This document shows positions 1-32,559 of a stretch of DNA of 64,000 nt, in pieces; positions within the stretch are counted from its first letter, which is position 1; each line of letters starts with the position of its first letter. The notes beneath the pieces are model-generated. The model was not told the DNA's origin, searched no databases, and saw only the letters and a list, made by a program, of their open reading frames with translations. The DNA is from Norana najaformis (taxonomy: Eukaryota > Annelida > Clitellata > Crassiclitellata > Hormogastridae): positions 4,945,715 to 5,009,714 of the forward strand of contig OZ029927.1 of assembly GCA_964023275.1 (NCBI GenBank), given 5' to 3'. The translations under genes and the position numbers were made by a program.

Positions 1-175
1 ATGGTACATCTGCTCCAATAACAAGACAATCTCAATCATGAAGAGGCTGAAGAAGTTGGTAAAGAAGATGCTTTTTTATTATGAATTACAAGATTCAGCA
101 GCTAAAAACTGTCATTAATTGCCTTTGCACTTAACAACAGTTTTTAACTGTTTTTAACCAGAGATTCAATTGTCA

Positions 176-20949
<20,774 letters not shown>

Positions 20950-21339
20950 CTTCGCCTATCTGTAAGCAAAGTTGCGAATTAATTAAATAGCAAACCACAC
21001 ACGAAGCACAGCCCAGATGCCGACTGAGCGAACACTCGCGCCAGGGTCTACTAGTCCTACGAAAATTACCACAGACCACAGATCATGTTATACACTTTAT
21101 TACGTCACCAAAACCTTGTAGCGTCAATATGCGACCGATTAAGATTAAAGCAATTCCGTATTTCTGAGTACCATAGTTGCAAGATTTCAATTCTTCATAA
21201 TCGTAAACTCGAAAATTTAAGAAGCGCTATTTAAAATCTAAACGCAAAACACACCATTTTATTTATGAACGCTGTGATAATTCCAGAGATACCATGTGAA
21301 GAACAAAATTCGCTCGTCAGAAGACCAGAGTAGTCGAAT

Positions 21340-21515
21340 AGCAGTTGTAATCGTAAGCCTGAGATTTCTACTGAGCCCAACTAAAACCAAGTTGCGGGAA
21401 CCAGCGTATTCACATGCGCTCAGTAAAAACAAAATCGATAGGCAGAAAGGGTTCGGTTCCAGGTTCCAAGATCCAGGAGGCAGGCAGGCAGACAGACGGC
21501 TACGGCGGATAATCA
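21340..21515 (-). mobile_element. LINE-A 3' end, minus-strand arm
   Basis: Inverted copy of the LINE-A 3' UTR (GCAGTTGTAATCGTAAGCC to the CAGGCAGGCAGACAG region). It sits head-to-head with the plus-strand copy starting near 21535, so the two 3' UTRs form an inverted repeat with arms of about 150 bp. Confidence 0.8.
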
Positions 21516-21534
21516 CCAAAACTCCCAGACATCA

Positions 21535-22130
21535 TCACATGACTCCTGTTCTCAAATCACTTAACGGGCTTAAAATACCGAACGAAAACAGTACAAAGTC
21601 CTATCCAGTATCTATAACACACTTCAATCCTCCCGACCCTCCTATATTCGTCAGTTATTTGAAATTTAACCACTCCGTTCTATCCGCTACTCTTCTCCGC
21701 CCTCTCGTCACCCCATCCTTAAAATTTGGAAATCGCTCCATAGCCATATCTGCTCCACCCCTCTGGAATCAACTCCCGCCAGAATTACGACAATTATCTG
21801 ATCCACCATACGAACTCGCCAGCACTTCACTTCTTTCAGTTGCTGCGCTGGTCTTTCACTCAAAAAACATTAGACCCTACTTTTCCAAAAATCTTATCCT
21901 AATTCTTCCTCTTCCCCTTATCTCTCTTCTCGCTTCAATTTCAAGCACCAAACACGGTAGCTGTCTGACTGTCTGCCTGCCTGCCTGACTTCTGGATCTT
22001 GACCCGGAACCGAACCCCTTTGCCTATCGATTTTGTTTTGACTGAGCGCCTGTGAATAAGCTGGTCCCCGTGATGTGGCTTTCGTTGGGCGCTGTAGAAA
22101 TCTCGGAATTACGATTGCAATTTGATAGTT
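21535..22130 (+). mobile_element. LINE-A, end of ORF2 plus 3' UTR
   Basis: An open frame carries the C-terminal part of a non-LTR ORF2: TPVLKSLNGLKIP, LLRPLVTPSLKFGNRS, then APPLWNQLPPELRQLSDPP. These correspond to the HWL, LRS and LWN.LP motifs downstream of the reverse transcriptase in L2/CR1/Jockey-like elements. The 3' UTR has the family TGAGCGCCTGTGAATAAGCT core. The best LINE-A copy in the window. Confidence 0.85.
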
Positions 22131-22139
22131 CAACATTTA

Positions 22140-23068
22140 GGCCTAATCCTGCACTCCAAGTACTTGCTTCTGTTTTTGGTGATGTCCAGTCTTGGATAGA
22201 CATCCAAGACTAAACAGTAGTAAGCTTCTTAATCCTTCTAAAACCGAATTTCTTCTCCTAAGTACAAGCCTACAAGTCCGATTTTTTAAATTTCCTTATA
22301 TCTATTCAGTTGGGCGACTTGCTTGTCAATCTTATGGAATGCACACGCAGTCTAGGCATAATATTTGACTCCACTATGTCATGTTGAAATCATGTTGGCG
22401 TCATATGCAAATCAGCTCAATTTAGCATACGGGATATTCTGCTTTAATGCAACTAGCTAATGCATTGGTTTCAAGCAAACTTAACTAATGCAACTCAGTT
22501 CTTATTGGTATCACTAACTGAGATAAGCACAAACTACAAATCGTTAGAACTCTCTTGCCACTCATAATAAAGACCCATAAATATCAGCATATGCATTACT
22601 CTGGCTGTCCGTTGAGTAGAGAATTCATTTCAACATCTGTATTATAGTTCACAAAGTAATACAATTCAATCAGCCGACCTATCTACAGTCCGTGTTCACC
22701 CCTCATACTAATAGACAGTGCACTCAATCAATTGATAGGCTTACTGTGACTCTTGCTGTGCTCCTTACCCGAACAGCGTTGGGCTATCGAGCCTTAGAGT
22801 TCACTGCCCAGTTCAGTTCTTTCTGTTACTTCTTTTATGTCTTTCAGGTCTAAAGACTCTTCCTTTCAATTTGGTTACCCACCGCAGCCCCTGTAGATTC
22901 TGTAGATTCTGGTTTCTCTAACCTATCTAAATTCGACCCGGCTTCCTCAAGGGATTATGATTTTGGATTGCGAGTTTGACTTGAAGCGACCATCGACTGA
23001 TGCCTTGTGCATTATGATAACAGCGCTACAGAAATCTTTAGATTAGATTAGATTAGACTAGACCAGAT
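22140..23068 (+). mobile_element. LINE with AGATT-repeat tail, degenerate
   Basis: Broken reverse-transcriptase C-terminal coding (VQSWID, then a KTEFLLLS-like stretch and a SLGIIFDSTMS-like stretch) and a 3' end GATGCCTTGTGCATTATGAT followed by a TTAGATTAGATTAG tail. The same end recurs at 63200-63325. Related to LINE-C but with a different tail. Confidence 0.7.
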
Positions 23069-23935
23069 TTGCTCCTAACCCAATCAAAATTGCTTTCATT
23101 CCTTAGATTCCCTCTAAATATATAGGCCTTGCTAAACCCATGGTCCTTATGAGCTTTCAAGGTCGTTAATAAAAAAATATAGGCCTAATCTAACAATTTC
23201 CAAATAAATATCGTTTAACAAATTTCATATTATTGTTATTAAAAACAAAAGGTGCGTTCACATGAAAGACACCGCTTTCATTCTACTATTGATTTTTTAC
23301 TTAACTAGTCTGTGTGAATATATTAGGCCTTACTCGGCCACTGCCGTTTTCGGGTGGTGCCAGTCCCAAGCCTGGATAAAGCCTGGCGTAGCCTGATGAA
23401 TAAATTGTCCAGTTAGGCAAAACGAGGAAGGAATAGAGATGGTTAACAATGATGCTGACAATATTGAAGTAGTCAGTATGAAACGTATGACAATTACGCC
23501 AGAGCAAAGGGTCGTAAATGATTCGGCAAAAAAGTTGAAGTAAAAACTTACACCAATCGAATGATCCTGTAGCATGCCTATATATGAAAGGTACCCAAGA
23601 AAATCTAACGTGTCCGAGAAACGTTCGAATTATTCGTGATGCTATCTAAATTAAAGGATTTAGGTTCTGCAGAGAAAATTAAAGTAGTAGGAATTCTTAG
23701 AATTCTTTATAAAAGTACAGTGCAGAAGCTATCACACTGCATTCTAAAACTTTCCGAACATCATGCAACCAGATACCTATACATTGAAAATTGAGCAGGG
23801 TCGTGGCCATAAGATCGATGTAGAAAACCGTGTAATTTACAGTTATATTTATAGAATGTAGTTTACCATTTTCGAGGACAGGAGAGAACAAGAATCGACA
23901 ACTAACCAAAGCAGTCATAGTGGCACAGACAACAA

Positions 23936-24345
23936 AATGACGGAGGATGAGATCCTAAAAGAGGTCCAGGTGAAGAAGATGATTTGATTTGCAAAAGGTC
24001 AAATGGTTTGATAACGCCAGCGAGCTCAGTCATGCTATTCTTTGATGTTATTGAGATCTCAGATAAGGACTATATTGGCTTATTATATTATATATCAGGT
24101 TAGGAAATATATAGCCAGCCCTTTGACAAGCTCTATTTGCAGTCGTTTCGATAACAAGCAAGTTGCTTGTGAAGCCAAAAATCCTCGCTGTCCCAGATGT
24201 TCTGAGCCCCACGAATTGAGGGATTGTAATGTAAGAGAGCAAGAGCTAAAATGTGAAAATTGCCACTGAAATAATGCTACCTATGACAAAAAGAATGCTC
24301 TAGATGTAAAGAGGCGAAACTTGTAGCAAACTTAGCCTTGCAATG
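23936..24345 (+). pseudogene. LINE ORF1 remnant with CCHC zinc knuckles
   Basis: Begins with a MTEDEILKEVQVKKM-like frame and, after stops and a frame change, reads NPRCPRCSEPHELRDC and then a CENCH knuckle. This resembles the gag-like ORF1 of I/Jockey-type non-LTR retrotransposons, whose paired knuckles bind nucleic acid. Several stops show it is dead. Confidence 0.7.
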
Positions 24346-24954
24346 TAGATTGACTTTTCGGGAGTGGTGCAGCTTACAAGATCTACACAGCAAAATAGGA
24401 CAAGTAGTCTGATCCTCCTTCGAATAGACGCAGCCATGATCTAAGGGAACCACAGACGAATACTCTGGCCCCGCAGCAGGGGCCAGAGTACTCCAATGTT
24501 TAACGACATCTTATGCCATCAAAGGCTGTTTACGTCACCCTCCTCCTTTATCCAGGCTTGTGACTGGCACTATCCGAATAATGCAGTAGCGGAATTTGGC
24601 TCCTCAGCGGTATCCTACCAGAAGGCAACTCACTTTCGGCTCTGCGTAAGGCCTTGAGTGGAAAGGCTTTTCAGATGAGCTCAACGCCTGCTCAGCCAAC
24701 ACACCAATTATTAGTAGAATCTGCCTCAGAAGTTTCTCAGAATCCAACTAGAAATGACCAGATAAGTGGCTGACTTTCAAAGCCAGGTCACGGCGGCCAT
24801 TTTATAACAAAGCAGTAACTGGCAACTGGCCATCACGAATGTAGGCCTATTATGAATATTATAAATTAATATGCTTCCGAACGCATCAGAGCAGAGATGG
24901 TGAGTGATCTAGTCTATGGAACTTAACTAAAATGTACATGTAAATGTAAACGGT

Positions 24955-25190
24955 TTCATATAGCGACCATATGGCCTCGACCCTGCTCATTTTTCAATGA
25001 ATTGAACGGGTGAGATCCTTCGCCACCGCTGCTCGTTTGAATGGGCGTCACGCCATTTAAGGTCCCCGTGCACGGACCGTGCTAGCCCGAGATTCAAATC
25101 TCTGAAATGAGCCACGATCGGGTTGCGAAGCAGGGATCCACACCCACAGAGGTTCCTTGGCATACACGTTTACCGATGTCACTAATTAGG
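24955..25190 (-). mobile_element. SINE-3 copy
   Basis: About 230 bp shared with 55768-55990, from GCGACC.TATGGCCTCGACC to the GGACCGTGCTAGCCC core. On the minus strand the 55.9-kb copy shows a tRNA-like head with B box GGTTCGCGTCC; here the B box is damaged. It lies between the ORF1 and endonuclease remnants, consistent with insertion into that LINE. Confidence 0.75.
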
Positions 25191-25309
25191 CCAGAAATTC
25201 TTAAAATAAACTACTAGAATCCGAAGAAATACCTGCCTCCAGCAAAACCCGCTCCCTTGCCTGAAGGTAAGTAAATTTCATCTCAAAATAAAGCTGACAG
25301 TAACTTGGC

Positions 25310-25985
25310 TACAACAATATTACAGTGAAATGCAGAGCTTAAATAGTTTGAAGAATGCCAAGGAATTTAAACAGTGTGTTTCCCCTAATAAATCTGAAAC
25401 GATCTGGATTCAAGAAATACACCTTAAACTAAACCAGAATTATTCACTGCCAGGATATGATGTATAAAGGAAAAATAGATTAGATAGATGTGAAAGGGTC
25501 TTAAACGTGGTTTATCGCTCAATCAAGCTCAAACATAATAGCGCTTACCGTAGTGTAGGCTTACATTTATAAGGAAGACGTACAACGATTATAAATATAT
25601 TTATTTAAATAACTTGTTACGAGCGCAATGAGACCCGACCCCTATTTAATGACAGACTTTGAAGATCAGTTTTCAAAGCCCAATTTACTGATTGTAGGCT
25701 ATCTCTATGCCTATTCACTACTATGGGGAACCGGCAATATAACTCGTGTGTATTGAATAATGGCGATGTACTCATATTAAACTCAAGAGTCCTATAGGTA
25801 TTAGACTAGCCTCGCACACTTTAGCTTTGAAGTGAAAGTGGAATGTATCGCCTGAATCTCTTGGCAGTGACCATTACTATCCCATTCTAATTCGTGCAGA
25901 CGAAACCCCAGTGAGAGAAGAAGTCGACACCATTAGATGTGTTATTACAAAGGCAGATTGGACAAAATTTAAATTGTATTGTAAA
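25310..25985 (+). pseudogene. LINE AP-endonuclease remnant
   Basis: Frames read LQWNAQSLNSLKNAKEF, IWIQEIHLK, YSLPGYDV, and later, in broken frames, LLIVGYLYAYSLLWGT. These match the N-terminal QWNA, Q.TWL, GY...R.DR and GD.NAH...WG motifs of LINE apurinic endonucleases. Key residues are altered, for example the catalytic Asp region reads GYLYA. Probably the same element as the 23936 ORF1 remnant. Confidence 0.7.
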
Positions 25986-25999
25986 ACAATGTCGCTAGA

Positions 26000-26475
26000 A
26001 AACTTCTTCTTCTTCTTCTGGTTCTCTGCTCTCAGGCAGGTTCAGACGTCCGATGACGCCACTTCTCTAAGTGCTGAGAACTTCTAGAAACATAGCAAAT
26101 GAAAACTTCGAACAGTGCTATTGTAACTGATAAGTACAGTTCAGGCAGAAGGGGACTCTTGCCCGCCCGCCAAGAGCTGCTCTTGTCAGATTAAGACATT
26201 CAGAGGATTGTCTGTTGTATGGAGTCTCAGTCTGTTGCCGTATGTATGCATGTATATACGTATGCATGCATCAAGGCACTTAGCATAGCACCTTTTGATA
26301 CATGTACCTCTCAATTTCAAAAGCGCTGCGTGCACGGCTATACATGTAGGCTATATGTAATTGTTATAAACATGTGCGTTTTAAGACGGGTTGCAAATAC
26401 ATGTAGAACTGAACCATGAAACACTACGTAGCCTCCTATTCATGTACATGCAACTGAAGGCTATTCCAAGGGAAC
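26000..26475. other. Unassigned stretch
   Basis: A short CTT run near 26007 and nothing else I can name before the LINE-B element. Confidence 0.5.
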
Positions 26476-27919
26476 AGTCCACTTATTGCCTGCGAATTTC
26501 AGACCGGTCTCCAACTTAACGTTCATATCAAAAGTGCTCGAGCGGATTGCTCACCAACAGTTCACTGAGTACCTGTCTGAATCGTACCTTCTCCCTCGAT
26601 TCCAGTCTGCATACAGGCGCAGCCACTCCACCGAAACGGCACTTCTTAAAGTTTTCTCTGATTTAGTTAACGCCATCGATTCGGGCCAACTAGCACTTCT
26701 GTCACTTCTTGACATGTCGGCTGCATTCGACACTGTCGACCATGACATCCTGCTCGAGCGACTGTCGCGCACGTTCGGAGTCAAGGATGAAGTGCTCAGT
26801 TGGCTTCAATCCTATATCAGAGGCCGCACTCAATCTGTCCACTTCGCTGGGGAGGCAACACCACCTAGACTGGTCACCTGTGGCGTCCCTCAGGGATCAG
26901 TCCTCGGGCCCCTCCTCTTCGTGCTATACACAGCTGACGTGGAGAAGATTATACAAGCCCATGGTCTCCATCACCACTTCTATGCGGACGATACACAACT
27001 CTACTTCTTCTGTGAGCCATCGCAAACCGCGGAGTTGAAACAGAGAGTGCTGCTGTGTACTGAACGCATTTCGGAGTGGATGGCTTTCAACCGTCTCAGA
27101 CTCAATCTATAGAAGTCTGAGTTCCTATGGTGCACCACTCTCCGACTTCAGCATCTACTCGACGACAGTTCATTCGCCGTCAACGAGGCAGTAGTTCGAC
27201 CAGCCGATACCATCTGCAACCTTGGAGTACACTTTGACAGCTGTTTGACCAGGTCAGCCCATGTGAGTCAACTCGTTAGTTGCTGTTTCTATCAACTGCG
27301 TCGTATAAAATCCATCCGCAGACTGATTCCTACCTCGACAGCCATCACATTGGTCAACAGCTTCATAGTCTCTAGGGTTGACTACTGCAACAGCCTACTA
27401 TCGGGGCTGCCTGCTTGCCAGCTAGATCGGGTGCAGTCAGTGCTGAACTCTGCAGCACGTGTCATCTACGGCCGGACACCATCCGATCATATTAGTGACC
27501 TGCTGCGCGACAATCTGCACTGGCTGCGCGTTCCTCAACGGATCACATACAAACTGTGTCTGATCACCTACAAAGCACTGAATGGCCTCATGCCAGACTA
27601 CATCTCTGAATTTTGTATTCGAGTCGGAGACAATGAGAACAGATGTCGGCTGAGGTCCTCGTCAAGGAACCTACTGCAGGTCCCAAGGTCTTCCACGCGG
27701 TTTGGCGAAAGCTCTCTCTCGATTGCCGGACCCACTGCGTGGAATAGCCTTCCTGACCACGTGAAGAATGCTCCATCCTTGGATACCTTTAAGAAAGGGT
27801 TTAAAACGTTTCTATTTAAATTATCGTATGACTGTAGTTAATTTTTTATTGTCGCCTGAACTTATGTACAGCGCCCTTTTCTTCGGCCTCGGCCGTGTTA
27901 CGGCGCTATAGAAATTGTC

Positions 27920-27951
<32 letters not shown>

Positions 27952-27955
27952 GGCG
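26476..27955 (+). mobile_element. LINE-B, 5'-truncated non-LTR retrotransposon
   Basis: A 1.5-kb element beginning inside the reverse transcriptase and ending with a 3' UTR (GCGCCC..., GTTACGGCGCTATAGAAATT) and an ATT-repeat tail at 27919-27953. 5' truncation and a short tandem tail are typical of CR1/L2/Jockey-like LINEs. A minus-strand copy of the same 3' end lies at 40905-40985. Confidence 0.9.
26486..27841 (+). pseudogene. LINE-B reverse transcriptase, one nonsense codon
   Basis: The frame carries in order NFRPVSNL, FQSAYRRSHSTETALL, LDMSAAFDTVDHD (first catalytic Asp region), GVPQGSVLGPLLF, FYADDTQLY (catalytic YADD at 26981-26992), then after a TAG at 27110-27112 the same frame continues with NLGVHFD, VDYCNSLLSGLP, LHWL and AWNSLPDHV to a TAA after YDCS. 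Catalytic residues are intact; only the stop and the missing ORF1/endonuclease region disable it. The single lesion suggests a fairly young insertion. Confidence 0.9.
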
Positions 27956-27999
27956 TCAGAAACGACTTCCAGGGTGTCGGAACATTTTCAATTATGAAA

Positions 28000-28225
28000 C
28001 AAATCTATTGTTGCTGGAGCAAGTAGAGCTGCTGTGGCGCCCAGGCTGGCACACTGGAAACAGGTCGACTAGCTGCACCTCCGAATCTCGTGATCCTGTC
28101 TGTAAGCGCCGTGGTGAAGAAGCAACCCTGAGTTAGCGGTCGCGTAAGTGCAGAGCGTTCTGTGGGCGCTTCCTCGATGGAGCGCAATAACCTCAGGTGC
28201 GGATATTATTATTATTATTAATAAT
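28000..28225 (+). mobile_element. Possible SINE or LINE 3' end with ATT tail
   Basis: A GC-richer stretch with a GATGGAGCGCAATAACC-like end followed by an ATT run at 28203-28222. No coding motif and no second copy seen, so this is tentative. Confidence 0.35.
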
Positions 28226-28229
28226 AGGC

Positions 28230-29515
28230 CTACAAACTACACTATATTCTTGCAATTTTTATCGTTATTTTTTAAATCTAAATAAGGTTACACTTAATAA
28301 AATTGTTACATAGAAATTAAATTTAAATAAGAAAGAGGCTTCTATATTTCTGTATTTAAGTTCAAATGTTTCATCATGAAGCTCTGATGACTTCCTACAC
28401 GTTCAGACTACACTGTGTCCCAATCCGCGACTTTGAATTGTTCTTCGATTGTGCCACGGATGTTGTGCGGCACTCCTCGGTCATCGAAGCTTATAGCGCT
28501 ATTTTGACTGGAACAATTTGGCCCTACACCGTTTGGACAATGCCGAAGCAGGACTTACCATGACGGTATGTCATGCAACGGGAAGGTCGTTGACTGTGAT
28601 GGGTGATGCAACGGTGAGCCAGGATCTTTGGACTGGCATTAGATAAACTAATGACTGTCCTGTTCTCATCTGGCAGCGCAAGCATTCCCTGTTGGTGATG
28701 TGCTCTACAGCGCCAGGAAGTGACTGTCAGTTACAGTAACCGTATCTGACATTGTTATAGCGCATTTAGGAACCTCTTAAAGACGGCATTCGGTTGTCGT
28801 CATTGCCCATCCTCAGCCTGATGCGGACCAGGACCTCTGAACCCCAGGAGGTCAGAAGTTGCGGCTGAGTCGATTAAGAGAGCAACTCCATGACAGTCTG
28901 TCTCAAATAGAACTGTCCTAAAGTGCTCCCTTCTTCAACTTCAGCCCAATAAGCCTACAGTTAGACCTATAGACCGTTAGGCTACACGGCATGTCGTCTG
29001 CAGCCAGTTGGAGGAAGGTATCCATCGTAGGCAGGCAAACACCTGTACCGCCGGGCAAGCGAATCGATTTCAATTCGGCGCTCAGGATGGCCGTGTGACG
29101 TGAAACGCACGCAGTAGCTAAGGAAGGCATGCTGCATTGGCAACCATTGCCAAGGAGATTATTTCTGAAGAACAAATAACAAAACAGAAAAATCATCTTC
29201 TACTACTACTTCGTCTTCTAACACGTCTGAAACTAGTTTTCTTAATTTCACCATTGCTTGGAGGAAGACTGACTGTCCCCATCCAGTAGCCACCCCATAG
29301 GCTACATTCCTCTCAAACCGAGGCATAGACTTGTATCATAGATGCCAGTTACATCAAAGGCTGATCATGACGCCTTCAGTTTGCTTTTACATTGCATCGC
29401 AGCTTTCAAAAAATGAAAAACCGCTGTCGGGACTGAATTGTTTATGGAAAAACGGGCTACATACAGGACGAATACCTTAGAAGGAGCTACATAATTACGT
29501 AGGCTGAACATTTAT
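28230..29515. other. Unassigned intergenic DNA
   Basis: I find no coding exon, RNA gene or repeat family here. Confidence 0.5.
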
Positions 29516-29519
29516 AAAG

Positions 29520-29735
29520 CAGTCCCTTAAATCGCCACAAAACGCTCCAATCCGAAACACCATCTGCCGTAACCGTCTGACTGCCCGACTTCTGGATCTT
29601 GACCTTGAACCAAACTCTTTCTGCATATCGATTTTGTTTTGACTGAGCGCCAGTGAATAAGCAGGTTCCCTCAACTTAGCTTTCGTTGGGCGCTGTGGAA
29701 ATCTTGATATATTACGATTACGCTCAGGAGTGACC
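29520..29735 (+). mobile_element. LINE-A 3' UTR fragment
   Basis: Shares GATCTTGACC.TGAACC, GATTTTGTTTTGACTGAGCG and TTCGTTGGGCGCTGTGGAAATC with the other LINE-A copies, ending in ATTACGATTACG. Confidence 0.85.
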
Positions 29736-29739
29736 GCTA

Positions 29740-30720
29740 AAGATCTTACTCGGGAAATCATTAAAAGCATTTCAATCTATTTCTCTACTCTACTAAAGCC
29801 TCCGTATAAATGCACCATATTACAAGACCATTCACAAACTTGAACGTGCGCTATATAAACGCCTCCTTGTATGATGTTACAAGAAGCTCATCAACTGGCA
29901 GGAATTGTATACTAGACCTCTTCAAAAGCCGGTGGCAGCGATCCTGGCGGTCCATGTGTCCAGTCAGCATAGGACCTGCGTACGCAACGAATCCAGAGCC
30001 ACTATAGGCGTACCGGGTCGGCACCCGATTCTAATTATGATACGGGATCTTCAAGCAGCATTTCATGCTTAAAACAAAAGAAAGGCGCTATAACAACACA
30101 AAAGACCGAATTACTTCTGACGTAGTTTACGGATGATATAATAGGACAGACTCACCTTATCAAAATGTCGATGGGAAGCGATCGACATTGAACTTCACCG
30201 TAGGTCAGACAAAACTTAATAGAGCAGATGATTTAGTAAACAACGACAGGCAGCAGCAGGAGCTGACTGAACCGATGCGGAATAAGCATCGCCACCTCGA
30301 AAGAACCTCTCAAACTGATCACAAAAGCACTGCGCTCTATTTAAACTTAACACCTACCGTATATATGCAAACAGCAGCCCGGTAAGCGCATATAATGGGC
30401 GACCAATGGCAACGGCGTGGCGGGCGCTCATTCATGCTTACACGGTAGTTAGTTACTAGATCCCACACCTGCTTTGCCCTTTGCATCAACATTGACTATG
30501 TTGCGGGGGTGTTCGGGGCAAACGGCGCTTAGATGGAACCAGATACTTTATGATATTCGAGCGCAAACCTAATTAAAATTTCCCAATTATTATTCGACTT
30601 TACCAGCAGCGCAACCGAACCGACTGCATTGTAAATGATGCGGAACAAATCTCCATGCCTCGCGTTACTGGAAGTATGGAACGCCGTCTAAATGATAAAT
30701 TTTGTTTGCTAGGTCTCTGC
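29740..30720. other. Unassigned intergenic DNA
   Basis: No supported feature. Confidence 0.5.
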
Positions 30721-30724
30721 AGTC

Positions 30725-31030
30725 AGTGAGCATCTGCTCCAGACCGTAGCACTCTCCGGTCGGCCTCCCTTGTACTCCTGACTGTCCCCGGTACGCGCAC
30801 TGCTACAGCGCAGTCTAGAAGCGTTGCCTATGTTGGACCTAATAGCTGGAATCGCCTTTCCCGAGAGCTCCGACTTGAATTCCTCAGTTTGTCCCTTCCG
30901 CAGTTTCGCAAGCGCCTGAAGTCTGTATTATTTGAGAGTGGTCTCACTGGTTCGGGTCGGGAGCGCCTCTGATGAGACTATTCTTGAAGTGGCGCTTTAT
31001 AAATGTCAGATTACAATTACAATTACAATC
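30725..31030 (+). mobile_element. LINE-D 3' fragment
   Basis: Nearly the same sequence as 40328-40615: the end of an ORF2 (LRSAS.GLLTVP, then SRSFAYVGPNSWNRLSR-like) and a 3' UTR ending GGCGCTTTATAAATGTCAGA plus ATTACA repeats. Similarity by eye is above 90%, so the two copies are fairly recent. Confidence 0.85.
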
Positions 31031-31161
31031 TGCTATCTGCTACTAGACTGTATACTGAACGCGTTTCGAGAACTGAGGCGATTTCTGCAAATGGTATGCA
31101 GAACAGGTACAGTCCAGGCAAAAATCGCCAAATTGACTGATGTTATAATCAGATATTTAGG

Positions 31162-31348
31162 GTTGTGCACAGTAGCATTTTGGATAGAGCGCTTGGCTTG
31201 TAACGCGGAGAGTACGGGTTCGAGCCTCCTCCAAGACGGTTACTGTGTAGGGATCTTGAGCAAGTCATTCACTTACAATTTCTGGGCGCCATTGATTAAT
31301 GTTAAGTCATTAGATAGTGGCGCCTAATAAATGCAGAAATAATATTTA
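31162..31348 (+). mobile_element. SINE-1 copy, plus strand
   Basis: tRNA-derived head with an A-box-like GTAGCATTTTGGATAGAG and B box GGTTCGAGCC (near 31219), then GGGATCTTGAGCAAGTC and a 3' end TAGTGGCGCCTAATAAATGC. Inverted copies lie at 31846 and 50848, and a 3' tail piece at 57196. Confidence 0.85.
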
Positions 31349-31845
31349 GGCCTAAAATATGCTAAACGATCATGGAACTGTTAATAAATTTAACACATTG
31401 ACCGCATCAGTTTGGCTTCTGTGTTTAATGTTTCTGGTTGTAACACGATTACAGCAAGACGATTATTCGAGGATTTACTCTTCAGTGCGGCCTGGTATTA
31501 GCTAACAGGTTGCAGCTCATGGAGCCCCGTAGGCTGTACTGGAGCCTTCTGACACTCTACCTTGATTCATCATCACTCGTCATTAGACCTGCACGGTGTT
31601 TAAATTTACCTTTAAAAATTGAACTAGAGTATCCTGATGATCTCTGCAGTTTGGTTTGACCCAAGTGTGCAATGGTTGCGTGATGGTTAGCCTGTAATTG
31701 TAAAATATTCGTGAATCAGCTGAGACCATCAACATGCTATTTTCAGTTTTTTTGTCTTGCCTGCCAAACTATTCGAATAATATTGAAAAGCTGATGTGTG
31801 AATGGGCGTTGTGCTATGTTGTGCTGTGTATCATCTCTAGCGATG

Positions 31846-32037
31846 GATATTATTATTTCTGCATTTATTAGGCGCCACTATATAATGCCTTAGCATCAGT
31901 CGATAGCGCCGAGCAATTGTGAGCTAAGGACTTGCTCAAGGTCCCTACACAACAACCGTCTCGAAGGAGTCTCGAACCCGTACTCTCCGCGTTACAAAGC
32001 CGTGCGCTCTATCCAATATGCTACCGTGCCCTGGATA
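31846..32037 (-). mobile_element. SINE-1 copy, minus strand
   Basis: Reverse-complement copy of SINE-1, about 500 bp from the plus copy; both ends are recognisable. The pair could form a long dsRNA foldback if transcribed through. Confidence 0.85.
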
Positions 32038-32069
32038 TGCAGTCACTGTCTGGCAGCAGAACATCATAC

Positions 32070-32155
32070 AGCGGTGGTGGTGAAGGATCTCACCCGATTA
32101 ATTCATTGTAAAAAGACTAGGGATGAGGCCATACGGTCGCTATAGAAAACGTGTA
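32070..32155 (+). mobile_element. SINE-3 3' fragment
   Basis: Reverse complement of the GCGACC..GGCCTCGACC..GGGTGAGATCCTTC part of the 24955 and 55768 copies. Confidence 0.6.
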
Positions 32156-32289
32156 CATTTATTTTATTTTATTTACCCGAGGACAGGAACTCGTGAAACA
32201 CGTGCTTACTTTCGTGTGCTCAGCGCTCCATACAAGCAGTAGACAGTTTAGGGTGGCGCTTGGCGAAGCGGTGAAACGAATTGCTTTAA

Positions 32290-32552
<263 letters not shown>

Positions 32553-32559
32553 TGTGCGT

